DNA of 64,000 bases from Blastobasis lacticolella (taxonomy: Eukaryota > Arthropoda > Insecta > Lepidoptera > Blastobasidae). Position numbers and translations under genes: made by a program. The DNA lies in assembly GCA_905147135.1 (NCBI GenBank), contig LR990054.1, positions 17,707,001-17,771,000 of the forward strand. The letters run 5' to 3'. The notes under the pieces are model-generated. The model was not told the DNA's origin and made no database searches. It was given only the letters and a program-made list of their open reading frames with translations. Positions 59,667-64,000 of this stretch are shown piece after piece (the first letter of the stretch is position 1; every line of letters starts with the position of its first letter).

Positions 59667-60372
59667 TTTTTCTTTCATGCAATCCTTATCCTGATAATTG
59701 AAAACCTCATATAAAACTAATTAGTTAAATAGGTGGCAGCCGTTCTAAAGTTATATAAACTCGTGTCATCCTTCCTACGTCTCCTTGACGTCTTTTTATT
59801 TTATTTTTATTTTTTCCTTATTAACTTCACTCGGTCTTCGGCACCATTGGTGATGAGTTATCGCATGGCACGCAAAGTAATCCTTATCAACATCAAACTA
59901 TCGCTTCTCGGGCCGATCTCATTTTGAAGTGCCTGGCAGAGGCACTCGAGGTGCTCTACACATATTATGTTTCCTACACCTTTTTTCGGTCTGCGCGATT
60001 CGTAGCCGACAACGGCACTCTTGTAGCATAAGCTATTCAAGCTTGTAGCATAGTCTAAGCATAAACATAGAGTACCAATTCCCAGACTAAAAATAAATAC
60101 CAAATGCGAAAACTCTGCGAACAACTAGCTACTAAAATCCTTTAGAACGAACGCAATATTTTCACGTTCCCAGCCATTGGCCGAGATCCAATTAGCTGAT
60201 TGCTGTAAAAGAGGCTAGATAACGCAATTTGTTAGCGGACGTACCTAAAACACCTTTATAAATAAATGAAAAACAACCACACGTATCTGCAAGAATGGGG
60301 AATAAATTTAGAAAAAGCTAAACATGGTTAAGATACAGAGTTTTGTTACTCCATCACGAAAAAACTACTGAA
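59667..60372. other. Sequence without supported gene
   Basis: Short open frames only, none convincing. Confidence 0.4.
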
Positions 60373-60452
60373 CGAAAATACTAACCGTGGTAATAAACCC
60401 GATAACACATGCGATGAAAGTGTAGTGAATAACCACGAAAGTCTCAAAACCT
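60373..60452 (+). repeat. Single-arm copy of the fold-back at 62731-62903
   Basis: AAAATACTAACCGTGGTAAT, GATAACACATGCGATGAAAG and GTGTAGTGAATAACCACGA match the right arm of the later element in order. Confidence 0.75.
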
Positions 60453-60929
60453 ATAACTGAATAAAATTTCAGTCTCGTACATTATTTCAAAATTCGTAAC
60501 AGTTCCCGCTGGAGCATGACATAACCGAATTTCACCCGGAGTGAACACTCTAAAACTAGTTAAAATGCCACGCTTGCTTGTCAACGAGCTAAACAATTTC
60601 GTGCGCCAAGCCAATTACTAGATTGCTAGAAAGGCGACGAGACCTAAATCGCAATCCGCTAGAGCACCTAATTAACACCTCACACCTCCCTCTCCCACCT
60701 AACACTACAACAGAATAACGTTTTAGTAAGTATGTAATTCGCTAGTTGGTTGTATGTATGTCCTGAAATTTTGCAATCAAAATTCCCACCCATACCCATT
60801 TTTACAGAAATTTGGCTGACTCATTTGGTTTTCGTGACGTGAATGCAATAATATGGTAACATAGGGCTGGTCTGATGATGATGTCGGAAGGTGGTCTAGG
60901 TACTAATGAACGCAATAAGATAACCCCAT

Positions 60930-61135
60930 CGTGTTTGGGCTCCTTGGAATGGTGTTCATGAGTACTACGTATTATCATCATCATCATCCGAGCTTGTAGA
61001 GATTTCCAACTTTGTTTTCTCCACTTTGCCCGATCTTTCGCATCCTCACGAAGGCTCACGCGTCCGACACGGCGATGTCAATCCATCGTTTCTTGAGTCT
61101 CCCGCGGAACCACTTTCCTGATACAGGCAGGTTTA
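60930..61135 (-). pseudogene. RTE-like LINE C-terminal fragment
   Basis: Minus strand reads GKWFRGRLKKRWIDI, then after a frameshift and stop SLREDAKDRAKWRKQSWKSL, followed by a GATGATGATGATAATA tail. GR-x-KKRW and DRAKWR are hallmarks of the RTE-type reverse-transcriptase tail. Broken. Confidence 0.7.
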
Positions 61136-62730
61136 GGCACCTATTTCCCAAGTATCCCTGGGGCTTACGCAATATACATCAAAACTAGCGCAACTTTGCC
61201 TCTTGATCTTAGTGCGATATCTTTTACGCCAGAGCTGGCACAGATGTACTTGTACTGTCGCTTGTTATGAAAAAATGTTTTATCATAACAAGAAAATTTA
61301 GGCTTACGAAGGTAATATATCTAGGCTTCTATCATATTAGTTGAATGCGGTTGGTGCTATTAAACAATCAATCTAAAATCAACCATTAACCGCCTCATTT
61401 CCCACAAATACATGTGTACTTTAATAGTAACACTGTTACGAATAACGTTACAATAGCGCTACGTTAAAAAAACGTCACTATAGCTAAAAAAAAAACTAAT
61501 CGCTAAAGAACTACTCAGACTGCGCGACTATAATTCCCCTCTGTTATTTCTCTAGCGTTGTTACACGCTAGTCCATTATGCAGGCAGCAATACACAACGT
61601 AATATTGCTTGGAAATATCGCAGTAATCTCCCTCCACGTCCAATGTGGAAGGTAATCTGCTGTTTGACAAATTGCCGGTTGCCACCCTGAGACTGGTGCA
61701 GGAAGATTGGCGCTGTGGCTGTGTCTGGGAAAGCCACTGGCAGGTTACGGTTAACGAGAATGGAGTGCTGTGTGGAGCAACGATAGAATTTTGCATAAAG
61801 AATTTCTAGCGTTGGAGGTACAAAAGAGTATCGGATATTACTGCCGGCAGTGTAGGTATGCAAAATTTACTAACTGATGGGTTAATATCCATGCATAATT
61901 TCTTTTTTAATTTTTGACTATCCAGGCATTTGACCGCTATCTCACCTAGGCTTCGATTCTGGTACAGAAATCGTCTCAGTTGCAGTAACATTACAATTGC
62001 ATCGCATGTCAAGCGTGTCATTGTTATACAAATGACAGATGTTGAGTTGCAACTTTCATGAGTTCGAACTTTTCCACAATTCGTTTTCTAGTACTTTAGT
62101 TGCATTGTGGATTTATGTGGCTGTTGGTACTCCAATAAATAAATAAATAAATTACTAAGTTGCATATTTCTTAGTTGTCAAATTGCCTTTAATTCTGTCA
62201 ACGAAAACGTGTCAAAGGTCGAACAATGATTTAACTGCAATTTAACTGGGATGATGCTTCGATGTTACTGTGACTGATTCAATACCTCGACGTAGTTATA
62301 GTAACATCACAGTTACATTGCAACATAATAACAACTACATTGCACACCAGAATCGGTACCCTGGTGGTAAGTGACAGGGATTTTGGAGGAGGACACTACT
62401 ATGCAATATTATACTGTAAGGAAGGATAGGAATGAAGGAAACTGGAAGATAAGAAACTAGAAGACAAGATGCGGACAAAAGAGAAAACAAGACCAACACC
62501 AATATGCTTTAGGCGTATGCCTAGGATATTTTTGTTGCAGTGCGTTGGAGGGATCCAGGGCCGCCATCACACCTGGATGTAAGTGATGGTGTGCCCGAAG
62601 ATGGAGCCTAGTCAATCTAGCCATGAAGTATGATATTTTTGTGCGAGTATTTTAATTATGAAAAAAAAAGTTTACGTGCTTGCGAAAACTGCTGTCATAA
62701 AGGCTTCACTATTCTCCAGTACTCTGATAT
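61136..62730. other. Sequence without supported gene
   Basis: Includes a short hairpin at 61261-61292 (CTTGTTATGA and complement), an inverted LINE tail at 61915-61955 and a retroelement end at 62115-62154. Confidence 0.45.
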
Positions 62731-62878
62731 CTATACTTTCATCGCACATGTTAACGGGTTTATAACCACGGTTAGTATTGTTTTTACCTCCATAGTCTCG
62801 AAATCGTCGAAATATCAAGGTAAAAAGAACACTAACCGTGGTAATAAACCTGATAACATGTGCGATGAAAGTGTAGTG
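62731..62878. mobile_element. Fold-back element, about 60-bp arms
   Basis: Left arm 62731-62789 (CTTTCATCGCACATGTTA ... AACCACGGTTAGT ... TTTTTACCT) pairs with right arm 62818-62878. The right side continues in common with 60373-60452 to about 62903. Overlapping open frames on both strands arise from the symmetry. Confidence 0.82.
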
Positions 62879-62903
62879 AATAAGCACGAGTCTTAAAACC
62901 TTT

Positions 62904-63776
62904 GATATCTAGCTTACGCTAAGTCTATCTTACGGGGGGGACGTCTCTCGTTCAATGTAACGGATACTACCTGCCAACGTATTAATTCCTCAAAGGTATT
63001 AAGTAATTCCTCAAAGGCAACATCTAGTGAAGGTTAACGACACACTGAAAGAGTCTGTCAAAAGATGTGAGGCTTTCAAGCCAGGCTTTGTGGCCGCCGG
63101 CGTCCCTCAGGGCCGCTACGATGAAAATCTCCTAAATATTAAGGGACCACGATAGCGGACCGACCTTGTCTCGCTTCAAGGTATCTAAATATAGAATCAT
63201 GCAACAGTCTAGCTAGGTAGATAATAGGGAATCGCTTTAGCTTACACAGAATATTGTGTGGGATTATTTCGACTGTGTGTTATTGTTTCAGGTGAGGACG
63301 CGAAAGGTTATTTAAAGGTTAATTAGGTTCTGGTATCTTGTTACAGTGGTATTATGAAATCTACATTTATGAGCTGTAATGAGGTATGTGGTATTTTTGT
63401 TCTCAATTCTAGCGAAAAAGTGGAGATGTATTTTTCTTGTGATATGTCGTAATAGGCATTTGCTTTTATCTTTGTTGTTCGTGTTCGACTATTATATGAA
63501 TATTTTATTTCGAGACAAGTATTTTCACTTTCCTTTTTCTTATTCCACTCCAAAAGGAACTATGCAACAATGTCGTGCAATCCGTATTCGACCTTCCTTA
63601 AACCAGCCTTCATATTATATGTCCACATGCTAGAGATTTGTCAGCTTAGAACTCAATTTTGAAGCCAATCATATAGCCTTAGTCTCTAGCTCGACACAAC
63701 TATTTGATTTTATATTTCCTTCCTTTCCACATCGGATATTTCTTTAGAGACTACAAGCTCAGCTCTGATGCTCAGC
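62904..63776. other. AT-rich sequence, nothing recognised
   Basis: A short direct repeat AATTCCTCAAAGG occurs at 62985 and 63005. Frames at 63341-63633 lack family signal. Confidence 0.4.
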
Positions 63777-63837
63777 TCTCTGATTGATGAAATTCAGGGG
63801 AAGGTTCAAGGTAGTCATCTATTTCATCAATCAGAGA
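63777..63837. repeat. Perfect inverted repeat, 17-bp arms
   Basis: TCTCTGATTGATGAAAT at 63777-63793 and its exact reverse complement at 63821-63837, with a 27-bp spacer. No other copy in the window. Confidence 0.9.
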
Positions 63838-63907
63838 CAGAGTAAAAGCATTTTCACCCTAGGTACAATCGAATATTAGGACCCAAAGTATTTAGATACT
63901 AACATTT

Positions 63908-64000
63908 TCCCGCGACTTCATCCGCAAAAAATCTGGAGTTGTTCCCGCGGGAACCACATTGTAATTCGGGATAAATAATAGCTCATATGCAATTGTAGGC
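63908..64000 (-). mobile_element. Helitron-like element (second subfamily) running off the window
   Basis: CCCGCGACTTCATCCGC is the reversed end of the family seen at 27944-28269, followed by the reversed TTCCCGCGGGAAC interior as at 30016-30040. The 5' end lies beyond 64,000. Confidence 0.65.

Overview
This window looks like a piece of a moth or butterfly (Lepidoptera) nuclear genome. The evidence is an AT-rich background, large introns, dense short repeats of the kinds common in Lepidoptera (tRNA-headed SINEs, small Helitrons with CTAG ends, MITEs, decayed LINE tails), and a methionine-rich larval storage hexamerin. I cannot name the species. No rRNA gene, functional tRNA gene, CRISPR array or bacterial-type operon was seen.

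Two protein-coding genes can be supported. (1) On the minus strand, three phase-compatible exons at 39712-39809, 29309-29491 and 19808-19942 encode about 138 residues of the N-terminal WD40 propeller of tomosyn (syntaxin-binding protein 5 / Lgl family). They are separated by introns of 10,220 and 9,366 bp. The first coding exon (expected above 39,809) and all later exons, including the R-SNARE end (expected left of 19,808), were not found. (2) On the plus strand, 48102-52418 is a complete five-exon gene for a 753-residue methionine-rich storage protein of the SP1 / basic juvenile-hormone-suppressible type. It has a TATA box, an arthropod initiator 31 bp downstream of the start of the TATA box, four GT-AG introns, and an AATAAA signal after the stop. 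The two genes are transcribed away from each other as far as they can be seen. If the tomosyn 5' exon lies beyond 64,000, the storage-protein gene would be nested in a tomosyn intron.

The rest is intron or intergenic sequence filled with mobile-element debris. From left to right: tandem duplications (1-410); a dispersed repeat split by a 200-bp MITE (3.9-4.4 kb); a TTA-flanked MITE (6.9-7.0 kb); SINEs, a LINE 3' coding end and Helitrons (7.4-19.8 kb); tomosyn intron and exon territory (19.8-39.8 kb) with SINEs, Helitrons and several inverted repeats; repeats and microsatellites (39.8-47.1 kb); the hexamerin gene (48.0-52.5 kb); and decayed LINE, Helitron and fold-back elements (52.5-64 kb). 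I saw no undescribed multi-gene system. The most useful observations are the gene structures, the nested insertions with readable boundaries, and several fold-back elements.
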